Shown here: piece after piece, positions 1-10,724 of the stretch | Layout: the number at the start of each line of letters is the position of its first letter | Position numbering within the stretch: position 1 is the stretch's first letter | NCBI GenBank assembly: GCA_947247005.1 | Contig: OX365954.1 | Coordinates: forward strand, 3,426,001-3,490,000 | From: Spisula solida | Taxonomy: Eukaryota > Mollusca > Bivalvia > Venerida > Mactridae | Reading direction: 5' to 3' | Length of the DNA: 64,000 nucleotides | Notes under the pieces: model-generated | The model's database searches: none | The model's input: only the letters and a program-made list of their open reading frames with translations | What the model was told of the DNA's origin: nothing | Made by a program: the position numbers and the translations under genes

Positions 1-1115
1 CAGAAAATAAACGTTATTATATTTAATGAAAGAATTTGAAGAATTGACAAAGTTATGATCATTTGAAGTTCTATAAGCTGAATTTTAACAGCAGATCAAT
101 CTTTGAAACAGAGTTCTGCTGTAGGGATGTGTGCTTATACGTGAAATGGACTTGCGACTCATTTTCAGGATTGGTCATAATGCCTTAGTAGGATGCCTGT
201 TAAATAGGGCAGTGGTCCTTAGGTAAGTGACACCCCTTGTTCTATAAGGTTAAGCATCCTGATTGGATGATTACTCAATTTAAATCTTGCACTTTCAGGT
301 GGGCCTCACAGTGTATTTACTTCCTCCTATATGATGTATGTATCGTTATTCTGTAAGCTTGGATTCTCTAGTCTAATGGGTAAGAGAGTATAATATAATT
401 ATGTTATAACATTAGCACTGAAATTATAATGCCCCTGTATGGGACTGTGGCCGAGTGGTTAGCTCTCCCACTTCCAATCTGGAGGTCCTTGGTTTGTATC
501 TCAGCTGGGGCACTGGAAATTTTACCTAACTAGAGATGAACTGGTTGGAAACCCAGAGGTATTTTCGTGTTTATCGGTGCTATATAAAAATTATATTTCT
601 ATTGGCGTGAGTATTGGGAAAGAGCTAGGGCAGCGCTCTCGGATTTCTTGTATAACACAACCTTTCTGTCTCTTCCCTTGAAACCAGAGGTTATTGGCCA
701 ATTAGGCAGAAAGAAAACCGAATGGCCATGCACTACGACTGTTTCAGTCAAACGCTAACAAAATGCCCTCCACCATCTTTGATGAGGGAGGGGGGATATT
801 GCTTTGCACACGTTGCTACGTTTGGTCTGTCAGTTGGGTGTCTGTCATTTGATCAATTAAGACTGGCCCTGCAATCCTCACCCTTTTCATGGAGGGTGGT
901 CAGCTCTAGTAGATGACAATTATGCATGTACTGATTTTGAGGTAAGTAGATTAAAGGCCAAGGTCGCCTTCAACATAAATAATTAGACCTTCCGATCAAT
1001 AACTCCTGAACGATTGGACTTTGGGTATTCAAATTTGGCTCTTTATTAGTTTCACAAAATGAAAAATGTTGTTTATTACAGTAAAATTTCGAAAGCTCCA
1101 CTTGAACTATTTCAG
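1..1115 (+). other. intron sequence upstream of first visible APEH exon
   Basis: No coding exon is recognisable here. The exon at 1116 begins in the middle of a codon (two bases complete a Val codon), so this stretch is intron of the peptidase gene and the earlier exons lie left of the window. It holds one degenerate tRNA-headed SINE (about 436-690) and otherwise nothing I can name. Confidence 0.6.
436..690 (+). mobile_element. tRNA-headed SINE, copy 1 (Ser/Leu-like head)
   Basis: Starts with an A-box-like segment (tggccgagtggttagc) and a decayed B box (ggtttgtatc where the better copy at 5456 has ggttcgaatc). It is followed by the body shared with the copies at 5456, 23851 and 44928: 'aaacccagaggta', 'tatcggtgctata', 'gaaagagctaggg' and 'tgtctcttccc'. 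Promoter decay suggests an old, inactive copy. Confidence 0.7.
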
Positions 1116-4100
1116 TGAACTACCGTGGATCAGTTGGGTTTGGTAGTGATAGTATATACAGTCTACCGGGGAAATGTGGAGACCAAGATGTGAAAGATGT
1201 ACAGGTGAGTACAGGTCTCAATCTTCTGAACCATCGCAAGTAGAAAAGTCAGCTCAAATTGAGATTTTACTCAAATCATAGTCTAAATTTGAGATGCATC
1301 TTAAGTTTGAGCTCTTACAATTTTACTGCAATAAGCTCAGACTAATGTTTCTGTTCTGTAATGCCAGTTTTTATTTCATATGGAAATTAACATTTAAACA
1401 TGTGACTCTTTGAGATGAGAATTAGCTCAGATTGAGATGCTTCAGGAGATTAGGGCCTGGTTGCCAAACACACAAAGTCTACCTATGTATTACTTAGAGA
1501 TTAATAACTGGGCGCGCTGTGGCATTGAATGATTATATCCCCGGTACGACGATAATGGCTCGAGGGCGCTAGCCCGAGTGCCATTATCAAGCGCCTGGGA
1601 TATTATCATTCAATGCCACAGCGCGCCCAGTTATTGAACTGTTTAATATACAAGTTCCGGCGAAGGAAATATATAAAAGCACTCAATGTCAACATCTTAC
1701 ATAACAGTATAGAATAAAGGTTACACACAGTGCAATTCTTATTCCGAGGCAAAATAGAACTAAAAGAAAACGGTCAATTAAATATTATGTCTTTTTAGTA
1801 AAATAAAAAAGTATGGATGTCCCGTTTTCCTTAATTTATTAGGCCTAGCCTTCAGGCGTACGTTTCGACGTGTATGTACAATAGGAGCCGTACGTTTAAC
1901 GTAAATTCCGCGTAAATAACGTCACGTCGCGCGTGCGCACGATCGCAGGGCGATTATTGATCACGTGATCGATAATATCCCGGGGGATATTATTGGTTTT
2001 CAACATTTTGATGATAATATCCTCGGTGGGGCGATAATACAGATTTTGTCAACGTAAAAATGTTACTATATATAGTAACAGGTGTATTAATAGGTCTTAT
2101 GACATTTCTGTTAATACTTGGGTCTGTCTGTAGAAAGTATCTCATGACCATAGGTACCGTAATGTTCTGGACCATACTGATTGACTTGTATCTATTTCCT
2201 TTAAATTACTAATCCTTGCATTCATGTGTTGCAAAACAATGAAGACTCCACCATCTTGTGAATTTTAAACTATTCATTTACTACTTGAATTTAATAATGA
2301 TTATTCTTCAGGTAGTGTATAGGAGTTGCACATTTGTTGTTATATGAAATCCTCTGCAATAGTCAAGACTGTTCAAATTATACCACAAGGGTAAAAAGTA
2401 GCCAATTCTATGGTTACTAGGTTTTTATAGATTTATATAGAGAAATATTGAAAATCTCTTCCTCTGAGACCACATGGCTTACAGCTTTGATAGTTTGTCA
2501 TGGTGTATCATGTTGAGGTGCTCTGTAAAGACTGTTGGAATCATACAACTGGGTGGGTATGATTTAAGTTTCCCCCTTTTTAAGGCCTTTTAGTACAGAT
2601 AGTGATTATTGTTGGAATCATAAAACTTGGTGGGTACAAATGGATTGCTTCGAGGTCAAGGTCACACTTAGGGGTTAAATGTCATATGGCTTTGTTTCCC
2701 TTCCGCTCTGTAACACTAAACCTGCAGTTAAAAATTAGTATGACATGCAGATTGCATATCTTCAGATGGTTCACTTCAAAGTACTTAATATGTTTCAACA
2801 GTCAAACGTTGGCTACCAAAACCTGAAACAAAACGTGTGGCGATGCTCTTGTTGTACTGATAGTATTATATTACAGAGTGCAGCTATGGAAGTGTTAGAG
2901 AAGGAAGGTTATGATAAGGAGAGAATGTTGATATGGGGAGGATCTCATGGTGGCTTCCTGACATGTCATCTTGTCGGACAATATCCGGTATGAACACAAT
3001 ATTTCCTGACAATATCACTTACTTAAGAAAACTAGTAAATAATTTGAATATGAAACCTTGCCAGATGTGTGGGTTTTGAACCCACGACCCCTGTGAAGCA
3101 ACTAAGTTGTTAAAATTACCAGAGATTATTATTAATAATAGTATAATACTGGCAACTGTTCTTATCCGAAAGATTCTTAGAATTACTTTTGAAAAAAAAA
3201 TCATTTAAATTCGAATTCTATATTCCTACTGTATAAGTGGTTCAGTTCGTGTCTTGGAAATCTTCGTGTTTTTCGCGAATAGCACATTGTAACGAAGTTT
3301 TCCGCCCGCCTAAATATCGGCCATCAAAAAACAGTGTTTATGTACGATCAAATATGATTTCACCACTTACTTTGTTCGTATTATACAAACCAATATAGGA
3401 AATGTTAATGAAGTGTGATATGAAAATAAAAGAAAACATTACTAAAAATGACGAATACTTACAGTGAAATAAATATTGTATTGACATTTCAACCGTCATG
3501 GCTATTTTACATACGTACATGGTTGAGTCACCGGTGTAAACACACTTTTTTTATTTATTTAATTCAGTCCTATTTATTTCCCTTCGTTAACGTGCACATA
3601 TGCATTTCGGATTACATCTGTGTTATTATTAAAGAGTTACTGGCATGTCTTCATTAGCGATCTGCATTGAAAACATCAAATATGCCAAAAGCTTGTTGAT
3701 CACACATGCAGAAACGACGAATGAAAGATGTGTGAATGCATACGAGTTTACATCGTACTATGTCAGTTTATCATAAACTATGAATGGGGACCTATTGTTC
3801 TAGGTGTGAACATATATACAACGAGACAAAGAAAACACTGACACTAAACAAAGACTTGACAAGTTTTTACGATTTTTTCAGTTATATTCATTAGAGTCAA
3901 TATCAATGAGTAGCATTAATATTAATTTCATACATAAAGATTATCTCTTGATAGCGTATCTTAACACATATCGTGCTAATAACATACAACATGCATAAAA
4001 TACGAGGTCAAACTAAAACGTATCCCCTCGATAGTTATAGTAATTTATTATTATAGGACAATCTGACCGGTACGGTTATACCGGAAAACAGCATTTTTAG

Positions 4101-7100
4101 CGATTTTCACGACATGTAATTATTACGCTCTTCCGAAAATTGAATTTATGTACGCGAAATGCCTAGAATAACGGATTCGCGAACTTTTCGACACGTGAAC
4201 ATATCCACTTATACAGTATGATTTTCACAGTTTAATGTGTACCAGCTACATGTTGTTGTATGATTATATGAGATATTTCTGTTCATGTTGTTCTACAGTC
4301 TATATTATTATACTATTATATATTGTTCTACAGGGTGTGTATAAAGCGTCTGTATGTAGAAATCCTGTCATCAACATTGCAAGTAAGTGTACATCAATTA
4401 CACATGTACACTGTACAAAATTATTTACCAGGAAATGATAAATACTAGTGTTTTCATTACTGTAAACCAAGAAATTATTTCGCGCGATTTAATTTCGCAG
4501 AGTTCGCGAGTGGTAGAATTTTACAAAATTAAGTCGCTGCGAAAATGCTAAAAACATTAATATGGACATTACGAGAAACTTAAAAGCACATTTGTAGTCA
4601 CGAATATGCCGACAATAAGCAAAATGTGAAAGTTAGTATTCGCGAAAGTAAATTGGTTTATAGTATCACAGACAACTTCTGGTTATTGCAATAAATCATA
4701 CACGTTGAATTGTATAGTCTCTCAATAAGTCATACAGTGATTAGGTTTATAATTATGCTGTGATTATTGTATCATAAGAATGGTGTGACTGGTTAAAATA
4801 ACAAATCTGATGACCGTGAATAAGCACGAATATTCGTGGTCCCAGGTTATACGATGACACATAGATCCGTGAAAAGTGACCTAGCCCACCTATATATATA
4901 TAGGTAGGCTAGGTCAGGTTTCACGGACCTGTGCGACGACACACTACCAATGTGGCTATTTATCATGCATGACCATTTTAAAGCATTAAAACATTACACG
5001 CGATACACGAAACATGACCATTTCTCTGCCGTATCATGTTTACATTATCAATTATTGTTTGTATGTAAAATTTGTATTATTGTTACATTGTATATGGAAA
5101 TTAAGGGTACATTAACGAAGAAATGATAAAGAAGGGTTCTTTTTCAACTTTGGAGACTTTTTAAAAACTATTGGTTTTACTGGCTAAACTTTGTTGCAGC
5201 CAAGGTTGGACTATCTGATTTCCCTGACACGTAAGTATCATGGAACTTAACATATCCTATATAGATTGTATGAAAGGATGATAACGATAAATGTGTAAGC
5301 ATGTTTCTCCAATTTTCATTACATTGTTACAGCAATGTGTGGTTCCTCTGATATACCTGACTGGTAAGTTGTGTTAAGTTTTCTCCACTACTAACAAACT
5401 TGTGTTACATGGTGAATCATTTGGCTAACCTTCACTGTTCATTAGTTCACCTTATAGGGTGGCCGAGTGGTTAACGCTCTCGACTACCAGTCCGGGAGTC
5501 CATGGTTCGAATCTTGGCCAGGACACTAGACATTTCTGAAACACTTTTCAGTGTTTCACACCCTACTAGAGATAAACTTGGTGGTAACCCAGAGGTAGTC
5601 TAGCGTGTATCGGTGCTATACATAGAACCCACGTTTAAGAACCAAGGAATCTGTTCAGAAAGAGCTAGGCTATCCCACCAGGATTCCTTGTATCACACTA
5701 CTGTCTCTTCTACTTGCTGTCTCTTAAGCAAAAACACAGGACCCCATTGGAAATAAGTGCTTGCACTTTTATGGGTTATCCTTGACCGAAAGGACTAAAT
5801 AATTACATACATACATACACACCTGAACTCACTTTCAATTATTATTAGCTCACAACAATTGCCTTTAGTTTCCATTAGCTCTTTAATTTCTATTAGGTCA
5901 CCTTAACTAACCTTCAAGTTTTGTTAGCTCACTTGAACTAACCTTTAATGTTATTAGCTCTCCTGAATTAACATTCAGTGTTCATTAGCTCACTTAAACT
6001 AACCTTCAATTTTTGTTAGCTCACCTACACCTATAAGCAGATTTGGCTCAGTGGTAACACGCTGGGCTGTCAATCCAGAGGTCGTGGATTCAATCCCTGG
6101 CATCGGAACTTGACATTTCTGAAATATTTATAATATTTCCCACTATATCTGGCCGTGTGGTCTGCAAAGTATCTGGAAGTGGCAGGAAGCTGTGTATCGG
6201 TTCTATACACCGGGCACATTAAAGAACCAGGCTCTCTATTCGAAATAAGGATAGGAGCACTTCTACAGCGCCTCACATGCCTGTATCTAATGTCTCTCTT
6301 TCCTTTAGGAGCTTTCTCTCAGTCTTTCCCTCTGGTCAGATCATGCTGTATCTGCACTGGTAGAGGATGCACCTGCGCCCTTGTGGCTGCAACACAATTA
6401 TGTAAAGTGCCTTTGAATGTGCATTCGCATAAAAAGGGCACTATATAAATCTGGTATATTTATTTATTTATTTTATTCGCTTTCAATTTCTATTAGCCGA
6501 TATGAATTCACAATTAGTATTTATCACAGGCCCTCAACGCGATTCAATGGTCTTAGTTATATTTTTTTCCGAACCATGAAATCGCGTCGAGGGCCTGTGG
6601 TATTTATTAGCTCAATTGAACCCACATTCAATTTTCATTAACTCACGTAACTTGCCTTCAATTTCATTAGCTGACTTAAAGTCATTGCACTTACTTTGTA
6701 ACTTGTACATGTATATTATATAGGACTAATGTTGAAGCTTGCATATTATATAGGACTAATGTTGAAACTTGCATATTATATAGGACTAATGTTGAAACTT
6801 GCATATTATATAGGACTAATGTTGAAGCTTGCATATTATACAGGACTAATGTTGAAACTTGTATATTATATAGGACTAATGTTGAAACTTGCATATTATA
6901 TAGGACTAATGTTGAAGCTTGCATATTATATAGGACTAATGTTGAAACTTGCATATTATATAGGACTAATGTTGAAGCTTGTATATTATATAGGACTAAT
7001 GTTGAAGCTTGCATATTATATAGGACTAATGTTGAAACTTGCATATTATATAGGACTAATGTTGAAGCTTGCATATTATAAAGGACTAATGTTGAAACTT

Positions 7101-8936
7101 GTATATTATATAGGACTAATGTTGAAACTTGCATATTATATAGGACTAATGTTGAAGCTTGTATATTATGTAGGACTACTGTTGAAGCTTGCATATTATA
7201 TAGGACTAATGTTGAAACTTGCATATTATATAGGACTAATGTTGAAACTTGCATATTATATAGGACTAATGTTGAAACTTGCATATTATAAAAGACTAAT
7301 GTTGAAACTTGTATATTATATAGGACTAATGTTGAAACTTGCATATTATATAGGACTAATGTTGAAGCTTGCATATTATATAGGACTAATGTTGAAACTT
7401 GCATATTATAAAGGACTAATGTTGAAGCTTGCATATTATATAGGACTAATGTTGAAGCTTGCATATTATATAGGACTACTGTTGAAACTTGTATATTATA
7501 TAGGACTAATGTTGAAGCTTGCATATTATATAGGATTAATGTTGAAGCTTGTATATTATATAGGACTAATGTTGAAGCTTGTATATTATATAGGACTAAT
7601 GTTGAAGCTTGTATATTATATAGGACTAATGTTGAAACTTGCATATTATACAGGACTAATGTTGAAGCTTGCATATTATATAGGACTAATGTTGAAGCTT
7701 GCATATTATATAGGACTAATGTTGAAGCTTGCATATTATATAGGACTAATGTTGAAGCTGGTCAGTCCTTCAATCATGCTACCATACCCAATGAACAGAG
7801 ATTATCAGCCATGTGGAAATGTTCACCTTTACAGTATGTTGACCAGGTAACTTATTGTGTTCAATAGTTTAATTGACACACTTTGTACATGTATTAAGCC
7901 ATTATCACATGCCACTTTTAACATAATTTGGTTGAAATATTCTTCCAGGCACAAACATATTTTATTTGGTCTCAGAGATATGGTCTGATGATAGTCTAAA
8001 ATTATGAACTTATTCTAGTTTTTGATACAGTTTAGACTGTCTGAAACAGACTATGCAGTTTGTCATGAGCTACAATAGTGCTGAGATATTAACGTGATCC
8101 TGACCTTTATGCTGAATATATCAATTTCCACGTACAAATCATGCATTACTGGTGTTTGTATTTTACACCTTATGTATAATTGTAATACTTCCTGCTTATG
8201 GAAACAAAGAATCGAAGTTAAGTATAGACGAGAAATCAACTGTTAAATTATGCTAAAAGTGAGTTCGAGCTAACAGTGAGTTTGAGGTCTGCATGGTAAA
8301 ACCATTATTATACATGAACAGCATATAATGTTTTGACTGATGTGTATTACAGATTACCACACCAATGATGATTATGATTGGGTTAGATGATAAGAGAGTT
8401 CCACCGAAACAAAGTTATGAGTTATATAAGGCATTGAAAGCCAGGAATAAAGTTGTCAGGTAAACCTATGAAATCTTCCGAAACTGTTAGGATGAAAACC
8501 ATGGCCTTTGTCAGATTACAAAGTCTTTGTATTTGCTATGTTTTAAAGCTTTGTCTTGAAAGTCATGTTCCAATCTATGAATTATTTGCGATTCATTTCA
8601 GATGCAAATTGGGAGTGTATGTTCATCACTATTGCGATATCATTGTTAATTAACCAAGATTTATTTTATTTGAATTGTTAAAATTCATTGTTTTGTTACG
8701 GATATTTGTGAGATGTATAGATTTGATTTTGATTGAGTTTATAAGGTCCTTGTATTGTCCCATACCTTTCAGTAATCTGGATTTTTATAAGAGCCCATGC
8801 AAATGCTTACTGTTATACTTACAGGTATATTGCTTATCCTGACAATGGTCATCCAATCGTGAAAGTCGATTCAGAAGCAGACGCCTTCATTAACATCTAT
8901 AAATGGTTTACTGAACATCTACCTGCAGTCAAATGA
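1116..8936 (+). CDS. APEH: Acylaminoacyl-peptidase (acylamino-acid-releasing enzyme), 3' part
   Basis: Serine hydrolase of the prolyl-oligopeptidase clan that removes N-acylated residues from blocked peptides, normally cytosolic (family knowledge). Exons: 1116-1204, 2877-2987, 4334-4382, then either 5200-5230 or 5333-5363, then 7744-7846, 8353-8459 and 8825-8936 (stop TGA 8934-8936). All have AG/GT borders and phases close. About 200 C-terminal residues of a roughly 730-residue enzyme are present. Visible motifs are NYRGSVGFG and DVKDVQ; nucleophile Ser in GGSHGG (exon 2877); NPVINIA; catalytic Asp in GLDDKRVP (exon 8353); and catalytic His in NGHPI (last exon). The fold should be the C-terminal alpha/beta-hydrolase domain. 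The 5' exons and propeller domain lie outside the window. Oddities are a duplicated 31-nt exon and an acceptor-site tandem array, each entered separately. Identity is firm; use of the alternative exons is inferred. Confidence 0.93.
1503..1635. repeat. palindromic MITE-like element
   Basis: Arms at 1503-1533 and 1605-1635 are near-perfect inverted copies (core ctgggcgcgctgtggcatt). A second inner inverted pair surrounds a gctcgagggcgctagcccga centre. Related palindromic pieces (gataatatcccgggggatattat-like) recur at about 1970-2035, so a larger decayed element may cover about 1503-2060. It lies in an APEH intron. Confidence 0.75.
3059..3125 (-). repeat. tRNA-like SINE head fragment
   Basis: Read on the minus strand, a T-arm-like B box (gtgggttcaaaacccac) follows a short region with a weak anticodon-arm shape. 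There is no intact acceptor stem. It is probably the head of a truncated SINE, not a tRNA gene. Confidence 0.4.
3229..4216. mobile_element. 988-bp MITE-like element with TA target duplication
   Basis: Ends CTGTATAAGTGG and CCACTTATACAG are inverted, each flanked by TA (3227-3228 and 4217-4218). The similarity extends imperfectly inward (gttcgtgtc at left, gacacgtgaac at right). No transposase reading frame is visible. TIR plus TA duplication fits the Tc1/mariner group. It occupies most of the intron between the nucleophile exon and exon 4334-4382. Confidence 0.75.
4460..4663. mobile_element. 204-bp MITE-like element with TA target duplication
   Basis: Left end CTGTAAACCAAG and right end TTGGTTTATAG are imperfect inverted copies flanked by TA on both sides (4458-4459 and 4664-4665). 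The interior is rich in 'cgcga/ttcgcg' words. No open frame. Confidence 0.6.
4866..4926. repeat. perfect-stem hairpin around a TA core
   Basis: Arms (tccgtgaaaagtgacctagc and gctaggtcaggtttcacgga) pair almost completely around a tatatata centre. A compact foldback or MITE remnant in the APEH intron. Confidence 0.7.
5200..5230 (+). CDS. APEH: APEH alternative exon 'a' (31 nt)
   Basis: Acceptor ttgttgcag, donor gtaagtat. Read from the A left by exon 4334-4382 it gives [10 protein letters not shown] plus the first two bases of a codon. It has the same length and phase as exon 5333-5363, and 19 of 31 aligned bases match. It occupies the place where human APEH reads roughly SMLGSTDIPDW, but lacks the Trp at its 3' junction. 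Including both exons shifts the frame into a TGA inside the second, so the two should be mutually exclusive. Possibly a decaying duplicate, though both splice sites are strong. Confidence 0.7.
5333..5363 (+). CDS. APEH: APEH alternative exon 'b' (31 nt, canonical-looking)
   Basis: Acceptor cattgttacag, donor gtaagttg. Encodes [10 protein letters not shown] and two bases of a Trp completed by exon 7744. It resembles the conserved GSTDIPDW segment of vertebrate APEH more closely than exon 'a' does, so it is likely the ancestral form. The intron separating the two exons is only 102 nt, short enough that splicing the pair together may be hindered (inference). Confidence 0.85.
5456..5716 (+). mobile_element. 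tRNA-headed SINE, copy 2 (best-preserved head)
   Basis: A box tggccgagtggttaacgc and B box ggttcgaatc are both intact, with a Ser/Leu-like head. The body is shared with copies at 436, 23851 and 44928 ('ctagagataaact', 'aacccagaggtag', 'tctagcgtgtatcggtgc', 'aagaaccaaggaatc'). It lies in the large intron before exon 7744. Confidence 0.8.
6036..6455 (+). mobile_element. SINE with an Asp-like tRNA head
   Basis: The head at 6036-6107 has an A box (ttggctcagtggtaacac) and a B box (ggattcaatcc) unlike the Ser/Leu-like heads elsewhere. Downstream it carries the same body words ('tgtatcggttctatacaccg', 'cattaaagaaccagg'). It seems to be a variant in which a different tRNA head joined a common SINE body. 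Confidence 0.65.
6525..6599. repeat. 75-bp hairpin element
   Basis: Arms cacaggccctcaacgcgatt and aatcgcgtcgagggcctgtg are inverted copies around an AT-rich loop. It is inserted in the diverged tandem repeat. Confidence 0.7.
6705..7743 (+). repeat. 30-bp tandem array of the intron-exon junction (35 acceptor-like sites)
   Basis: The unit begins GACTAATGTTGAAGCT (16 nt, identical to the start of exon 7744-7846) and ends TGCATATTATATAG (14 nt, identical to the intron end before it). It recurs every 30 bp from 6721 to 7741. Variation is mostly A/G in GAAACT or GAAGCT, C/T in GCATAT or GTATAT, and the base before AG (T, C or A). Each unit carries an ACTAAT branch-point-like word about 24 nt before its own AG. 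The array is open in the gene's frame from 7412 onward (repeat [10 protein letters not shown], with T for A in some units). In-frame TAA occurs upstream where the unit ends TATAA, the last at 7409-7411. Confidence 0.95.
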
Positions 8937-9801
8937 ATATCTGATCTACAATCTTCATTGACCTTCATCTTCGTTAGCCTTTATCTTCATTGACCTTCAC
9001 CTTGATAGACTTGCCACCTGTATTGTGATACATTTCAGGCCCATAACATGCTGCCGAGTTTAAGGTGGTTATAAAAAAATATGGATTTTAGACAATGTTA
9101 ATGTCTCTGTGATGTTAGATGGAACATTATGACCTTCATTGTATCCTTGACTGTGTTCACCAGTTACCTGGTCAGTTATATCACCACTGTTTGTTGTGAA
9201 CATGAACTTTATATTTATACAGAGGATACCAAGGTATTGTGTGAAATTATTTACCTGGACTTCATGAAAATATGACAATATTAACAAGTCAAAACACTCC
9301 TACAGTGTACAATAACGGAAACACCTTGTGATATTTGTGTCAACTGTTGATGGTGGTAAAATATAAACATTCCATTGTTTACAGTATTAAATAAGTTCAT
9401 AGTATTACCTCATATACATGTATACAGGCCATCATAACATGGAGTATAGATTTAAGGGGCATTCTTGTTAACCAGCGTATTTTTCACCCATCTAGTTGGG
9501 ACTTGACTAACCTATGGTGTATAAGGATTACATATAAGGGAGACATTAACTTCATTTCAGCGGACTCATGCTTTCACTCACTCAAGCTTGTGAATTAAGA
9601 GAAGAGATACAATCCAGGATTTTCAATATTTGGATTTTCCCTCTAATTCACATGAGGTACAAATAATATTTACTGTAATTTGTTGCTAATGTTATTGTGA
9701 TTAATATAAGTATAACCCGCTTCAATTGTCAAAATATGATTATTGATTGTACAGGGGTGTCAACAGAGCCAAATTACAAATCCTGAAAATCATATTGACA
9801 T

Positions 9802-10304
9802 CCGTATAGCGGGTTATTTCTGCGGGTAGAAAATTTTGCGATTTAGGCCTAAAATGGGTAGGTTTTATTTCTGCGGTTTTTATTTCTGCGACCTACCAGA
9901 AAATCGAGAATTAATTTCTGCGGATTTCAGAAACCAGGTATTGGTATATCGTTAATACAATTATACACAAACTACAGTGTTGCAAATTGAACCAGTTGTC
10001 AAACTTACACCAACGTGTATTGAGGGTCAATACCGGTATAACACATACCATTCATTAATTGTTAAACACACAAGCAAACAAAGACAGTCGATCACTATAC
10101 GTGTGAAAAATACGACAGTAACAAAACACTAGAAAGATATAGATTAAATGTATATTACCAGTATATTGAAGGAAAATATGGAAGTTAAATTTTGCGAACA
10201 AAATTTTTACGGATGTTTAATTTTGCGGAATTTAATTATACGGGACAGCCTCAAACCGCAAAAAACGCAGAAATAAAAACCCGCAGAAATTACCCGCTAT
10301 ACGG
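9802..10304. mobile_element. 503-bp MITE with 'tatagcgggt' terminal inverted repeats
   Basis: Left end ccgtatagcgggttatttct and right end agaaattacccgctatacgg are inverted copies. 'tttctgcgg' words recur inside at both ends. No open frame. Confidence 0.8.
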
Positions 10305-10724
10305 TACTCTAGTAGTACAGCACAGAGAATTTGATGTGATCCTGACCTTTATGCATGAATGTATTACAAGGTTCTTGCGTTGAATATATAAATTTCTGCG
10401 AGCAAATTTGGCAATATCGGTCCTTTAGATTTGTGTTGATATTGCACATTGAGCGTCTTTGTGATACTTCCTGCTTATGAAAAAATTTAACCAGTGTTAT
10501 ACATATATACAATATATCAGCTGTTAAATAATGCAAATAGAATGTCGAGAGTCCTGTCAAATTCTCCGTACTATAGCAGCATGCATAACATTTTTAAAGC
10601 AGAGAAATAATAAACAAATTATCAAGAGACAGTATTTGATTTTGTTATATTTTATTTTATCAAATATTATGGCACAACGATGATTTATTAATACAAAAGG
10701 TTTATGATGGCCCAATAACACTCA

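Larger units (their letters stand above)
5820..6690 (+). repeat. diverged ~34-bp tandem repeat interrupted by insertions
   Basis: Units of the form 'taaccttcaatttttgttagctcacttgaac' recur with drift at 5820-6030 and resume at about 6470-6690. They are split by a SINE (6036-6455) and a hairpin (6525-6599). The array ends just before the 30-bp acceptor array. Confidence 0.65.

Noticed and set aside
6705..7743. CRISPR-like regular 30-bp repetition
   Set aside because: Direct head-to-tail units with no unique spacers, in a eukaryotic intron; a minisatellite, not a CRISPR array. The same holds for 43405-44460.
6729..7850. 373-codon open frame of ten-residue [14 protein letters not shown] repeats
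   Set aside because: It is a by-product of a stop-free 30-bp array; the real APEH frame is another one, and the mirror frame on the opposite strand ([10 protein letters not shown] type) is open for the same reason.
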